Positions 8,247 to 15,876 of a DNA stretch of 64,000 bases are shown here, one piece after another. Origin of the DNA: Lentzea californiensis (GTDB lineage: Bacteria > Actinomycetota > Actinomycetes > Mycobacteriales > Pseudonocardiaceae); assembly GCF_024648825.1 (NCBI RefSeq), contig NZ_JANBBE010000008.1, positions 248,001-312,000 on the forward strand, read 5' to 3'. A program made the position numbers and the translations under genes. Positions within the stretch are counted from its first letter, which is position 1. Each line of letters starts with the position of its first letter. A model generated the notes under the pieces. The model saw only the letters and a program-made list of their open reading frames with translations. It did not search any database and had not been told where the DNA came from.

Positions 8247-9026
8247 TCAGTAGTTGCCCAGTCCGCCGCAGACGTTGAGCGCCTGTGCGGTGATCGAGGA
8301 CGCGGTGTCCGTGGTCAGGTACGTCACGAGACCGGCGACCTCTTCCGGCGTGCTGTACCGACCCAGCGGGATCTTGGCGTTGAACTTCTCGAGGACCTCT
8401 TCCTCGGTGACGCCCCAGTGGTTCGCGTACCCCTGGCGCACCCGGCCGGCCATCGGCGTCTCGACGTAGCCGGGACACACCGCGTTGACGGTGATGCCGG
8501 ACTTCGCGAGCTCGATGCCGACGGCCTTCGTGAAGCCGACGACGCCGTGCTTGGACGCCGAGTAGGGCGCGGCGAACACGACGCCCTGCTTGCCGCCGGT
8601 GGAGGCGATGTTGATGATCCGGCCCCAGGTCTGCTCGACCATCTTGCCGGTGGACAGCACCTCTTTGGTGAAGCGGAAGACACCGTTGAGGTTGGTGTCG
8701 ATGACGTCCAGCCAGAGGTCCTCGTCCAGCTCGGCGGTGATGCCACCGCCACCGCGTCCGGCGTTGTTGACGAGGATCTCGATGGGCCCGAACACGTCCA
8801 CGGCCTTCTGCACCGCGGCGCGGATCTCCTCTGTGGACGTCACGTCGGACGACGCGCCGTCCGCCTCGATGCCCTCTTCACGGAGCTGCTTCACCGTGGT
8901 CTGGACGTTCTCGGCGTTGCGGGCCACGACGAAGACCGCGTGCCCCTCCTTGCCGAGACTGCGCGCGACCTCGAGACCGATTCCACTGGTGGCGCCCGTG
9001 ACCAGGGCGACCCGTCGCTGGCTCAT
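8247..9026 (-). CDS. ActIII-like aromatic polyketide ketoreductase (SDR)
   Basis: This 259-aa SDR looks like ActIII-type ketoreductases over its full length: VALVTGATSGIGLEVAR, LVNNAGRGGGG, IASTGGKQGVV, PYSASKHGVVGFTKA, TVNAVCPGYVETPMA and a C-terminal ALNVCGGLGNY. Catalytic Asn112, Ser142, Tyr155 and Lys159 are present. The XGG motif reads R-GGG where ActIII has P-GG. Family knowledge: NADPH-dependent reduction of one carbonyl (C-9) of a poly-beta-ketone. No KS-alpha/KS-beta pair is in the window, so its natural substrate is unclear. It sits between ferredoxin and ferredoxin reductase genes with 14-bp and 1-bp gaps. Confidence 0.9.
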   Translation of the reverse strand: MSQRRVALVTGATSGIGLEVARSLGKEGHAVFVVARNAENVQTTVKQLREEGIEADGASSDVTSTEEIRAAVQKAVDVFGPIEILVNNAGRGGGGITAELDEDLWLDVIDTNLNGVFRFTKEVLSTGKMVEQTWGRIINIASTGGKQGVVFAAPYSASKHGVVGFTKAVGIELAKSGITVNAVCPGYVETPMAGRVRQGYANHWGVTEEEVLEKFNAKIPLGRYSTPEEVAGLVTYLTTDTASSITAQALNVCGGLGNY

Positions 9027-9040
9027 GCTTCTTCTCTCCC

Positions 9041-9364
9041 TCAGAGTTGCTTCTCAGGCATGTGCACGACGAGCCCGTCCTGCTCCTCGGTCACGGGGAT
9101 CTGGCAGCTCAGCCGGCTGTTCTCCTTGCGCTCACAGGCCGTGAAGTAGAGGAGCTCGTCCTCGACCTGGTGCATCTGCGACAGCGGCTTGGTGTTCTCG
9201 GGGTCCACGTACACGTGGCACGTGCCGCACGAGGCTCCACCGCCGCACTGGGCGACGATTCCCTTGATGCCGTTGAGAACCGCGCCGCGCATCACGGTGT
9301 CGTTCTGGGCAACGTCGACAACGGTCTCAACCCCGTCGTGCGCTACGTAAGTGATCTTTGGCAT
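9041..9364 (-). CDS. [2Fe-2S] ferredoxin of putidaredoxin/adrenodoxin type
   Basis: The 107-aa protein carries the ligand set of vertebrate-type ferredoxins: Cys40, Cys46 and Cys49 in QCGGGASCGTCHVYV, and Cys87 in SRLSCQIPV. Family knowledge: it carries single electrons from ferredoxin reductase to P450s. It is the first gene of the operon that ends with the reductase. The 171-bp region to the divergent hydrolase gene must hold its promoter. That region contains a TTCA-N3-TGAA dyad at 9404-9414. Confidence 0.93.
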   Translation of the reverse strand: MPKITYVAHDGVETVVDVAQNDTVMRGAVLNGIKGIVAQCGGGASCGTCHVYVDPENTKPLSQMHQVEDELLYFTACERKENSRLSCQIPVTEEQDGLVVHMPEKQL

Positions 9365-9535
9365 GGCAGTTCTCCCACGGATCTGCGGCTCGCCGGACGA
9401 GGTTCACCTTGAACGGCGGCGCTTTGCACGTGGTGGAGACCACCTTGAGCGTTGTGCCCGTGCTGCTCCGCTGGCATTCGAGCCCTTCTTGCGACTCTGC
9501 GGTGTCGGCGTACACCCACACGCGGAGGTTCCACC

Positions 9536-10954
9536 GTGCCCCTCAAGGAGTTCTACGACCAGCAGGTGAACTGGTCACCGCCGTTCGAGGACGGCCTTGA
9601 ACGCGCGACGGTCGTCGTGCCACGCGACTATTCCGACCCGGACGGTCCGAAGCTCACCATCGCCGTCGCCCGCCTCAAGGCGACGGACCCGTCGAAGCGG
9701 CGCGGTGTCCTGCTCGCCGTCAACGGCGGGCCCGGCGGCGACGGCGGCGACGGCCTCGGGCTGATCAAGCGCCTCGGCAAGCGGGTGCGGACCGCCTACG
9801 ACCTCATCGGGTTCGACCCGCGCGGCTACGGCGAGTCCACCAAGCTGTACAGCGAGGTGACGATTCCCAAGGCGCCCTTCGACTCCCGGCCGCCGGACTC
9901 GTTGTTCGAGCAGCTGGCCGAGGACATGCGGCTGCGCGAGCTCGGCTGTGAGAAGGGCGGCGGTGAGCTGCGCCCCCACATCACGACGCGCAACACCGCG
10001 CGTGACATGGACCTGATCCGGGTCGTGCTGGGCGAGGAGAAGATCTCGTTCGTCGGGTACGCGTACGGCACGTACGTCGGCGCCGTCTACGGCACGATGT
10101 TCCCGGAGAACCTCGACCGCACGGTCCTCGACTCGTGCATCAATCCACAGTGGACGTGGCGCGAGCAGTTCGTCACGCAGGCGGAGGCGGTCTACCGCAA
10201 CGTCGCGCTGTGGGCGGAGTGGACCGCGCAGCGCGACGGGCACTTCCACCTCGGCACCAGCTCCGAGCAGGTCATCGCCGAGATCGAGGCCGTCGTCGAG
10301 AAGCTCGAGGAGGGCGACCAGATCCAGCTCCGCACGCTGTTCGACGGCGCGGTCGGCACGCGGTCGACGGACCGGGCGCAGTGGGACTCGCTGGGCTACC
10401 TCATCGGCGACCTCCGCACCACGTTGCAGGACGCCAACTACGACAAGGCGCGTTCGCTGATCGTCGGGCAGGCCACGTGGCGGCCGCAGGACTCCGAGGG
10501 CGACCTGCGGGTCGGCGTGCTGGAGGCCATCACGCTGGAGACCTACTGGCCGCAGGACCTGGAGGTCTACTACGCCGACGTCCGCAAGCACCGCGCCCAG
10601 CACCCGTACGGCTACGGCGTGCTGCGGGCCCAGCCGTGGGTCGGCGCGTTCCGGACGTTCGAGAGCCTCGAGCCGCCGACGAAGCTCGCGCAGCCCGGCT
10701 ACCCCAAGGGTCTCGTGGTGCAGGCCGACGGCGACCCGATGGACCGCGTCGAGGGCGGCATCGAGCTGGCCGCGCTGCTGGACCACCCGCTCGTCCTCGT
10801 CGAGGACTCCGGCGACCACGAGGTGTACGGGCTGGCGGGCAACGAGGTCCTCGACTCGCTGGTCGACGACTACCTCGTCGACGGCGCGCTGCCGGCGAGC
10901 AAGCACACCAGGGTTCCCGGGCACGTGCAGCGCCCGAACATCCCGAAGGACTGA
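9536..10954 (+). CDS. Alpha/beta hydrolase homologue without its catalytic serine
   Basis: The 472-aa protein belongs to the TAP-like (tripeptidyl aminopeptidase/SlpD) alpha/beta hydrolases: oxyanion region VNGGPGGDG, IGFDPRGYGES and the C-terminal half with VQADGDPMD and SGDHEVYG. The nucleophile elbow reads GYAYG: codon 10061-10063 is GCG, so Ala176 stands where the relative at 57980 has GYSYG. The Asp and His positions appear kept. There is no signal peptide, unlike secreted family members. GTG at 9536 has GGAGG seven bases upstream. It is probably not a hydrolase; a binding, folding or cyclase role is possible. A TTGCGA-N16-TACACC promoter may lie at 9500-9520. Confidence 0.85.
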   Translation: MPLKEFYDQQVNWSPPFEDGLERATVVVPRDYSDPDGPKLTIAVARLKATDPSKRRGVLLAVNGGPGGDGGDGLGLIKRLGKRVRTAYDLIGFDPRGYGESTKLYSEVTIPKAPFDSRPPDSLFEQLAEDMRLRELGCEKGGGELRPHITTRNTARDMDLIRVVLGEEKISFVGYAYGTYVGAVYGTMFPENLDRTVLDSCINPQWTWREQFVTQAEAVYRNVALWAEWTAQRDGHFHLGTSSEQVIAEIEAVVEKLEEGDQIQLRTLFDGAVGTRSTDRAQWDSLGYLIGDLRTTLQDANYDKARSLIVGQATWRPQDSEGDLRVGVLEAITLETYWPQDLEVYYADVRKHRAQHPYGYGVLRAQPWVGAFRTFESLEPPTKLAQPGYPKGLVVQADGDPMDRVEGGIELAALLDHPLVLVEDSGDHEVYGLAGNEVLDSLVDDYLVDGALPASKHTRVPGHVQRPNIPKD

Positions 10955-10965
10955 CGGCACAACGC

Positions 10966-11000
10966 AAAGGGGCCCCGCACCGAAGTGCGGGGCCCCTTTC
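10966..11000. terminator. Bidirectional terminator between hydrolase and P450 A genes
   Basis: A 15-bp perfect stem (AAAGGGGCCCCGCAC and its complement) with a CGAA loop lies between the convergent stops at 10954 and 11013. AAA/TTT ends on both sides suit termination in both directions. Confidence 0.8.
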
Positions 11001-11012
11001 GCGTACCAGAAC

Positions 11013-12245
11013 TCAGTCCTCCGCGGGGAGGTCCCAGGTGACCGGCAGCTCCCAGAGGCCGTAGATCACGGCGCCCTCCTTGCGAGGGATCTCCAGGAAC
11101 GGCTTGGCCAGCCGCAGCGACGGGATGCGCTGGAACAGCGTCGACCACACGAGCTGCATCTCCAGGCGCGCCAGGTCGGCACCGATGCAGTGGTGCAGGC
11201 CGTGGCCGAACCCGAGGTGCTTGCGGGTTCCGCGCTCCAGGATCAGCTTCTCCGGCTCCGGGAAGATCTCCGGGTCACGGTTGCCGTTGAGGCCGAGGCA
11301 CAGGATGCCGTCGCCGGCCTTGATGGTCTTGCCGCCGATCTCGATGTCCTCCAGCGCGACGCGCGGGATGGCGGTGTCACCGATGGTCGCGAGGCGCACG
11401 AGCTCCTCGACGGCGGGCTCGATCATGCCCTCGGGGTCGTCCAGCAGCAGCTTGAGCTGGTCGGGGTTCTCCAGCAGCGCGGCGGTGCCGAGCGACAGCA
11501 TCGAGGCCGTGGTCTCGTGGCCGCCGTTCATCAGCAGGCGGATCATGTTGAACAGGTCGCGGCGCGTGTACTCCTCACCGGACGCGGCGTACTCGGCCAT
11601 CGCGCGGCTGAGCAGGTCCTCGCCGGGCTCCTGCTCCTTCTGCGTGATCAGCTTGTCGACGTAGGCGTTCACCTCGACGATCGCGGCCTGGCGCTGTTCG
11701 GGCGTCGAGTGGCCGCCGAGCAGACAGGTGCCGTGCTCGATGAAGAAGTCGTGCTCGTCCTGCGGGATGCCGAGCAGCTCGCAGATGACGGTCATCGGCA
11801 CGGCGAGCGAGAACTCGCGGTGGAAGTCGATCGGCGGCGTCATCGTGAGGATCTTGTCGATGTACTCGTCGACGATCTCCTGGATGCGCGGGCGCAGCCG
11901 CTTCACCTGGCGGTTGGTGAACGTCACGGCCGCCTTGCGCCGGGTCTTGGTGTGCTCCGGGTTGTCGTAGCCGATGAACGACGTCTCGGTGCGGAACTCC
12001 GGCGGCGCGATGAAGTAGAACGGGAAGTTGTCGTGCTTGCGCGAGGCGCTGATCCGCGGGTCCGTGAGGAGCTGCTTGATCGTGTGGTAGCCGCTGATCG
12101 TCCAGATCCGGAGCCCGGACCCGGTCAGCGTCACCTCGACGACGTCTTCCTCGGCCATCTCGGTGTACTGCGCGGGCGGCGTGAACGGGCATGTGCGCTT
12201 GTACGGGAACGTGTCCACACCTGGCTCGGTGGCGCTGCTGGTCAT
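11013..12245 (-). CDS. Cytochrome P450 A (CYP105-like)
   Basis: The 410-aa protein has the P450 signatures: I-helix MNGGHETTAS, K-helix EELVR and heme loop FGHGLHHCIGADLAR. The N-terminus (FPYKRTCPFTPP..Y) is typical of the CYP105 family, soluble class I enzymes that use ferredoxin and ferredoxin reductase like the pair at 7028-9364. The residue before the I-helix Gly-His-Glu-Thr is Gly instead of the usual Ala. It follows the SDR gene at 12276 by 30 bp, and the two are probably co-transcribed. Substrate unknown. Confidence 0.92.
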   Translation of the reverse strand: MTSSATEPGVDTFPYKRTCPFTPPAQYTEMAEEDVVEVTLTGSGLRIWTISGYHTIKQLLTDPRISASRKHDNFPFYFIAPPEFRTETSFIGYDNPEHTKTRRKAAVTFTNRQVKRLRPRIQEIVDEYIDKILTMTPPIDFHREFSLAVPMTVICELLGIPQDEHDFFIEHGTCLLGGHSTPEQRQAAIVEVNAYVDKLITQKEQEPGEDLLSRAMAEYAASGEEYTRRDLFNMIRLLMNGGHETTASMLSLGTAALLENPDQLKLLLDDPEGMIEPAVEELVRLATIGDTAIPRVALEDIEIGGKTIKAGDGILCLGLNGNRDPEIFPEPEKLILERGTRKHLGFGHGLHHCIGADLARLEMQLVWSTLFQRIPSLRLAKPFLEIPRKEGAVIYGLWELPVTWDLPAED

Positions 12246-12275
12246 CTGGGTCTTCCTCCTAGTCGAGAAGTTGGC

Positions 12276-13034
12276 TCACGCCAGGTCAGCGCCGCCATCG
12301 AGCGTGATGACTTGACCGGTGACCCACGAGCTCGCGGGCTCGGCGAAGCGGGTGATCCACGGAACGACGTCGTCGACCTCGCCGGTGCGCCCCAGCGGCG
12401 TCTGCGAGGCCTGGAAGCCGAAGTAGCCCTCGACCTCCTCGGGGCTCAAACCGTTGGCGGAGTAGACCTCCGTGCGCACCGCGGCAGGGGCGACCGCGTT
12501 GACGCGGATGCCCTGCGGGGCCAGTTCGAGGGCCCAGCTGCGCACGAGGCTGTCCACGGCCGCCTTGCTGGCGCCGTACACGCCACCGCCCGGCACCGCG
12601 ATGTGCCCGGCGTTGCTCGAGACGAACACGATGCTGCCGCCCGGCGAAGTCAGCTGCGGCAACAGCTTGGCGGTCAGCACCAGCGGGCCGACCAGGTTGG
12701 TCTCCAGCACGTCGCGCGCGGTGGCGAGGTCGAACCCGGCGACCGGCGTGAAACGGAAGATGCCGGCGTTGTGCACCAGCACGTCCACCTTGCCGCCGCC
12801 CAGTTTCACGGCGTCGGCGACCTTCTGCGCGCCTTCGTCCGTCGTCACGTCCGCGACGACGGCGGTGATCGCGGGGTGCAGTGCGACGACCTCGGTGAGC
12901 CGGTTCTCCCGGCGGCCTGTGATGATCACGTTCCCGGCGCCGAGGTCGGCGAACGCCAGCGCCGCCGCGCGGCCGATGCCGGTTCCCCCACCCGTCACGA
13001 CGACCTGCTGTCCGGCAAATGGTGCGTCCGACAT
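12276..13034 (-). CDS. Short-chain dehydrogenase/reductase
   Basis: A 252-aa classical SDR: cofactor motif VVVTGGGTGIGRAA, structural motif VHNAGIF, catalytic Ser in VFVSSNAGHI, Tyr and Lys in VYGASKAAVD, and the C-terminal GQVITLDGG. It should carry out NAD(P)-dependent alcohol/ketone interconversion. Its gene leads the operon with P450 A, so it may act on the P450 product or substrate. It is divergent from the small beta-rich protein gene at 13134, with a TCAACC-N5-GGTTGA dyad between them. Confidence 0.88.
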   Translation of the reverse strand: MSDAPFAGQQVVVTGGGTGIGRAAALAFADLGAGNVIITGRRENRLTEVVALHPAITAVVADVTTDEGAQKVADAVKLGGGKVDVLVHNAGIFRFTPVAGFDLATARDVLETNLVGPLVLTAKLLPQLTSPGGSIVFVSSNAGHIAVPGGGVYGASKAAVDSLVRSWALELAPQGIRVNAVAPAAVRTEVYSANGLSPEEVEGYFGFQASQTPLGRTGEVDDVVPWITRFAEPASSWVTGQVITLDGGADLA

Positions 13035-13074
13035 GACGCCTCCAGCTTCTTTCCACTCGGTAGGGCAGTCGACG

Positions 13075-13091
13075 TCAACCCTGCTGGTTGA
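13075..13091. promoter_or_regulatory. Inverted repeat between divergent SDR and small-protein genes
   Basis: TCAACC (13075-13080), a five-base spacer and GGTTGA (13086-13091) form a perfect 6-bp dyad in the 99-bp divergent intergenic region. It is a candidate operator controlling both directions. The binding protein is unknown. Confidence 0.4.
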
Positions 13092-13133
13092 GCCTTGAGT
13101 CCAGGTCTAGCTGGGACGGAAACCCTGGGATGC

Positions 13134-13463
13134 ATGGGAACTCTTGCGGTGGGCAGGTGGCGTGCCCGAGTCGGCAGACCCGGTGGCCACACGGAGAGCG
13201 AGTTCGAGTTCGCGCGCGACGGCACAGCGATGCTCGTCGTGGGCGGAAGGGGATCCGGGACGTGGACCCAGACGGGCCCCGACACGTTCAGCTACCGGAT
13301 CGACGAGGAACTGACCGAGACACCAGGCACGATCGAGATCGCGCAGGACGCAGTGCTGCGCGGCGACGAGTTCGTCAGCAACGGCAACGCTGTGGTGCGC
13401 CTCGCGAACGGCACGACAGCACGCGAGGCCGCGATCCGCATCACGGCGCAAAGGCTCGGATGA
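13134..13463 (+). CDS. Small beta-rich protein, cytosolic member of a three-copy family
   Basis: The 109-aa protein has no signal peptide or membrane segment. It begins AVGRWRARVG and contains GTWTQTGPDTFSYRI and VVRLANGTTAREAAIRIT. The same order of elements (VGxW, GTWxxTGxxTFxYxF, LA-D/N-GT, AIT) is found in the secreted protein at 20704, and more loosely at 24274. The alternating pattern suggests a small beta-barrel such as a calycin or allene-oxide-cyclase-like fold, but this is inference. I chose ATG at 13134; no clear ribosome binding site is seen. Function unknown. Being cytosolic and in the cluster, it could be a binding protein or cyclase. Confidence 0.7.
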   Translation: MGTLAVGRWRARVGRPGGHTESEFEFARDGTAMLVVGGRGSGTWTQTGPDTFSYRIDEELTETPGTIEIAQDAVLRGDEFVSNGNAVVRLANGTTAREAAIRITAQRLG

Positions 13464-13468
13464 CCTCG

Positions 13469-13498
13469 AAGGGGGCGCCAGAACAGGCGCCCCCTTCT
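13469..13498. terminator. Bidirectional terminator
   Basis: A 12-bp perfect stem (GAAGGGGGCGCC and complement) with a six-base loop lies between the convergent stops at 13463 and 13511. Confidence 0.8.
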
Positions 13499-13510
13499 AC
13501 AACACGCGCG

Positions 13511-14524
13511 TCAGGAGAACTTGACCGTCACGTTGCCGGTGTACTTGCCCGCCAACAGCGACAGCAGCGCCTGCGGCGCGGTCTTGACCCCGCCCTCGTC
13601 GACGATCGTGTGCGGGAAGACGAACTTGCCCTCCTGCAGCCACTGTCCGAAGTGGACGACCCAGTCCTGGATCTGCTCCGGCAGGTGGTAGCAGGCGAAC
13701 GGGCGGATCTCCAGGTGCTTCGTGATCGCCGTCATCAGGTCGATCCGCGGGTGCTCGGCCGTGCCGTCGTTCTGGTTGGCGAGAGCGCCGCACAACGCGA
13801 AGCGGGCGTGCGGGCGGGCCGCCTGGATCGCGGCCTCGAACTGCTCGCCGCCCACGTTGTCGAAGAACACGCTGATGCCGTCGGGAGCGAGCTCGCGCAG
13901 CCGGTCGGCCACGGGGCCGTCCTTGTAGTTGAACGCGGCGTCGAAGCCGAGCTCGTTCACCAGCCAGTCGACCTTCTCCTGGCTGCCGGCCGAGCCGATC
14001 ACCTTGGCACCACGGGCCTTCGCGATCTGCCCCGCGAGCGACCCGACGCCGCCGGCGGCACCGGTGACGAACACGACGTCACCCTCGCCCGCCTGCGCGA
14101 TGGTCGCCATGCCGTAGTAGGCCGTCGGCCCCTGCGACAGGAAGTAGACCGGCGAGGGCACGTAGTGCGGGTTCTGCTTGATGAACTGCTGCGCCGGCCC
14201 GGACCAGTACTCCTGCCACGGCCCGAACGACTGCACCAGGTCCCCGACCTCCAGGTCGGGGCTGTTCGACCTGACCACGGTGCCCACACCGCCGGCACCG
14301 GCCGGTTCGCCGACCTTCCACGGCGGCACACCGGGGATCTGGCAGTCGGACCTCATGAACTCCTTGAAGGCGGCGGCCACCGACACGTAGTCGACGCGCA
14401 CCAACACCTCACCGTCACCGGGCTCGGGGACGGCCACCTCGACGACGTCGAAGTGCTCGAGGGTCAGGTCGTCCTCGACGTGCTTGGCGAGCCTGACCTC
14501 CCACTGCTTCTCGGGGATGCTCAT
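13511..14524 (-). CDS. CurA-type NADP-dependent enone reductase (MDR superfamily)
   Basis: The 337-aa protein belongs to the zinc-free medium-chain reductases of the CurA / prostaglandin reductase group. It has the VGEPAGAGGVGTVV segment and the nucleotide-binding motif VTGAAGGVGSLAGQIAKARG, followed by FDAAFNYKD and FFDNVGGEQF. It should reduce an activated carbon-carbon double bond using NADPH. It lies 13 bp downstream of P450 B on the same strand, so the two probably act on the same intermediate. Confidence 0.88.
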   Translation of the reverse strand: MSIPEKQWEVRLAKHVEDDLTLEHFDVVEVAVPEPGDGEVLVRVDYVSVAAAFKEFMRSDCQIPGVPPWKVGEPAGAGGVGTVVRSNSPDLEVGDLVQSFGPWQEYWSGPAQQFIKQNPHYVPSPVYFLSQGPTAYYGMATIAQAGEGDVVFVTGAAGGVGSLAGQIAKARGAKVIGSAGSQEKVDWLVNELGFDAAFNYKDGPVADRLRELAPDGISVFFDNVGGEQFEAAIQAARPHARFALCGALANQNDGTAEHPRIDLMTAITKHLEIRPFACYHLPEQIQDWVVHFGQWLQEGKFVFPHTIVDEGGVKTAPQALLSLLAGKYTGNVTVKFS

Positions 14525-14537
14525 GGCTCTCCTTTAT

Positions 14538-15752
14538 CTATCCCCAGGTGACGGGGAGGCTGACGAGTGAGTGGTTGATTTCGCCCTGGTGCCACGCCAG
14601 GTCCTCGTACGGCACGGCGAGCCGGAGGTCCGGGAAACGGCGGGTCAGGCCTTCGATGGCGATCGCCATCTCCATGCGCCCCAGCTGCTTGCCGAGGCAG
14701 TAGTGCACGCCATGCCCGAACGCGATGTGCGGGTTCGAGGCGCGGTCGATGTCGAGCTGCTGGGGGTTCTCGAAGACGTCCTCGTCGCGGTTCGCCGAGG
14801 ACAGCACGAAGAACACCGCGTCACCCTTGGCGATCTTCTGCCCGCCGAGCTCCAGGTCCTCCGCCGCGATGCGGTGGAAACCCGTGGTGTCGGTGGCGAA
14901 GAGGTTGACGTGCCGCAGGAGTTCCTCGACGGCCGCGGGGATCAGCGACGGGTCGGCGACGAGCCGCTGCCACGTGTCCGGGTGGTCGTGCAGCAACGCC
15001 AGCACGGAGTTGGAGATCTGGTTCGCGGCGGTGTCGAAGCCGGCGCCGATGAGGGTGAACGCGAACGTCACCAGCTCCTGCTCGCTCAGCTTGTCGTCGT
15101 TGTCCCGCGCGGAGATCAGGTCGGACAGCATGTCCTGGCCGGGCTTCTCGCGCTTCTGCGCGATCAGGCCCATGACGTACCCGGCGAGCCGCCCGAACGC
15201 GCGCATCGGCGCCTCGGGGTCGTTCTCGTCGAACGTCGCGAACGCCCGCGCGTCCGTCTCGAAGATCTTCAGGTCGTCGGTCGGCACGCCGAGCAGGTCG
15301 CCGATGATCGTGAGCGGCAACGGAACGCACAGCGCCTCGACGAGGTTGACCGGCGCGCCCTTGAGCTCGATGGCGTCGAGCAGCTCGTCGGCCACCTTCT
15401 GCACACCCGCCCGCATGGCCTCGACCTTGCGGACGGTGAACGCGCCCATGACCAGCTTGCGCAGCCGGGAGTGCTCGGAGCCGTCCAGCGAGATGATCAT
15501 CTCGGGCGTGGTGGTCATGGCGCCGCCGACCTGGGGAGCACCCTCGACGCACGTCAACGCGCGGCTCAGCCTGGAGTCGGCGAGCCCGGCGCGGACGTCC
15601 TCGTACTTGGTGATCACCCAGGTCGGCGTGCCGGAGTTGGTGGGTACCTTGGCAACGGGGCACTCGGCGCGCAGCTCGTCGTACTTGGGGTCCGGGCCGC
15701 GGTAGGAGGAACCGCTGAACGGGAACTCCTCGTCCAGTTCAAGGGGCAGCAC
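14538..15752 (-). CDS. Cytochrome P450 B (CYP107-like)
   Basis: The 404-aa protein has I-helix LIGAGFDTAANQ, K-helix EELLR and heme loop FGHGVHYCLGKQLGR. I chose GTG at 15752, which has GGAGG seven bases upstream and starts the protein at VLPLELDEEFPF. The upstream in-frame ATG at 15812 would add residues without similarity to the family. It shares the opening FPxxGSSYRGPxP with P450 C (18452), so the two look like paralogues. It is the first gene of the operon with the CurA-type reductase. Its promoter lies in the intergenic region that also carries the SARP-like repeats. Confidence 0.92.
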   Translation of the reverse strand: MLPLELDEEFPFSGSSYRGPDPKYDELRAECPVAKVPTNSGTPTWVITKYEDVRAGLADSRLSRALTCVEGAPQVGGAMTTTPEMIISLDGSEHSRLRKLVMGAFTVRKVEAMRAGVQKVADELLDAIELKGAPVNLVEALCVPLPLTIIGDLLGVPTDDLKIFETDARAFATFDENDPEAPMRAFGRLAGYVMGLIAQKREKPGQDMLSDLISARDNDDKLSEQELVTFAFTLIGAGFDTAANQISNSVLALLHDHPDTWQRLVADPSLIPAAVEELLRHVNLFATDTTGFHRIAAEDLELGGQKIAKGDAVFFVLSSANRDEDVFENPQQLDIDRASNPHIAFGHGVHYCLGKQLGRMEMAIAIEGLTRRFPDLRLAVPYEDLAWHQGEINHSLVSLPVTWG

Positions 15753-15813
15753 GGGAACACCTCCGGGGTGGTTACTTCGGCCTGGCCTCGCGCCGAACAG
15801 TGCTACGCGCACC

Positions 15814-15876
15814 TCGAAGGCGGCTCGAAACCTGGATGTCGACCGGGATTTGAGCCCCCGTACCTACCTTCGCGCC
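15814..15876 (+). promoter_or_regulatory. SARP-type direct repeats and leaderless -10 before the epoxide hydrolase
   Basis: Four TCGA/TTGA heptamers stand in two pairs: TCGAAGG (15814), TCGAAAC (15825), TCGACCG (15839) and TTGAGCC (15850). Spacing within each pair is 11 bp. The last repeat ends exactly eight bases before TACCTT (15865-15870), which is followed by six bases and the ATG at 15877. Eleven-base direct repeats ending 8 bp before the -10 are the known layout of SARP operators. A SARP is encoded at 31099. The site may also serve the divergent P450 B gene. Confidence 0.6.
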
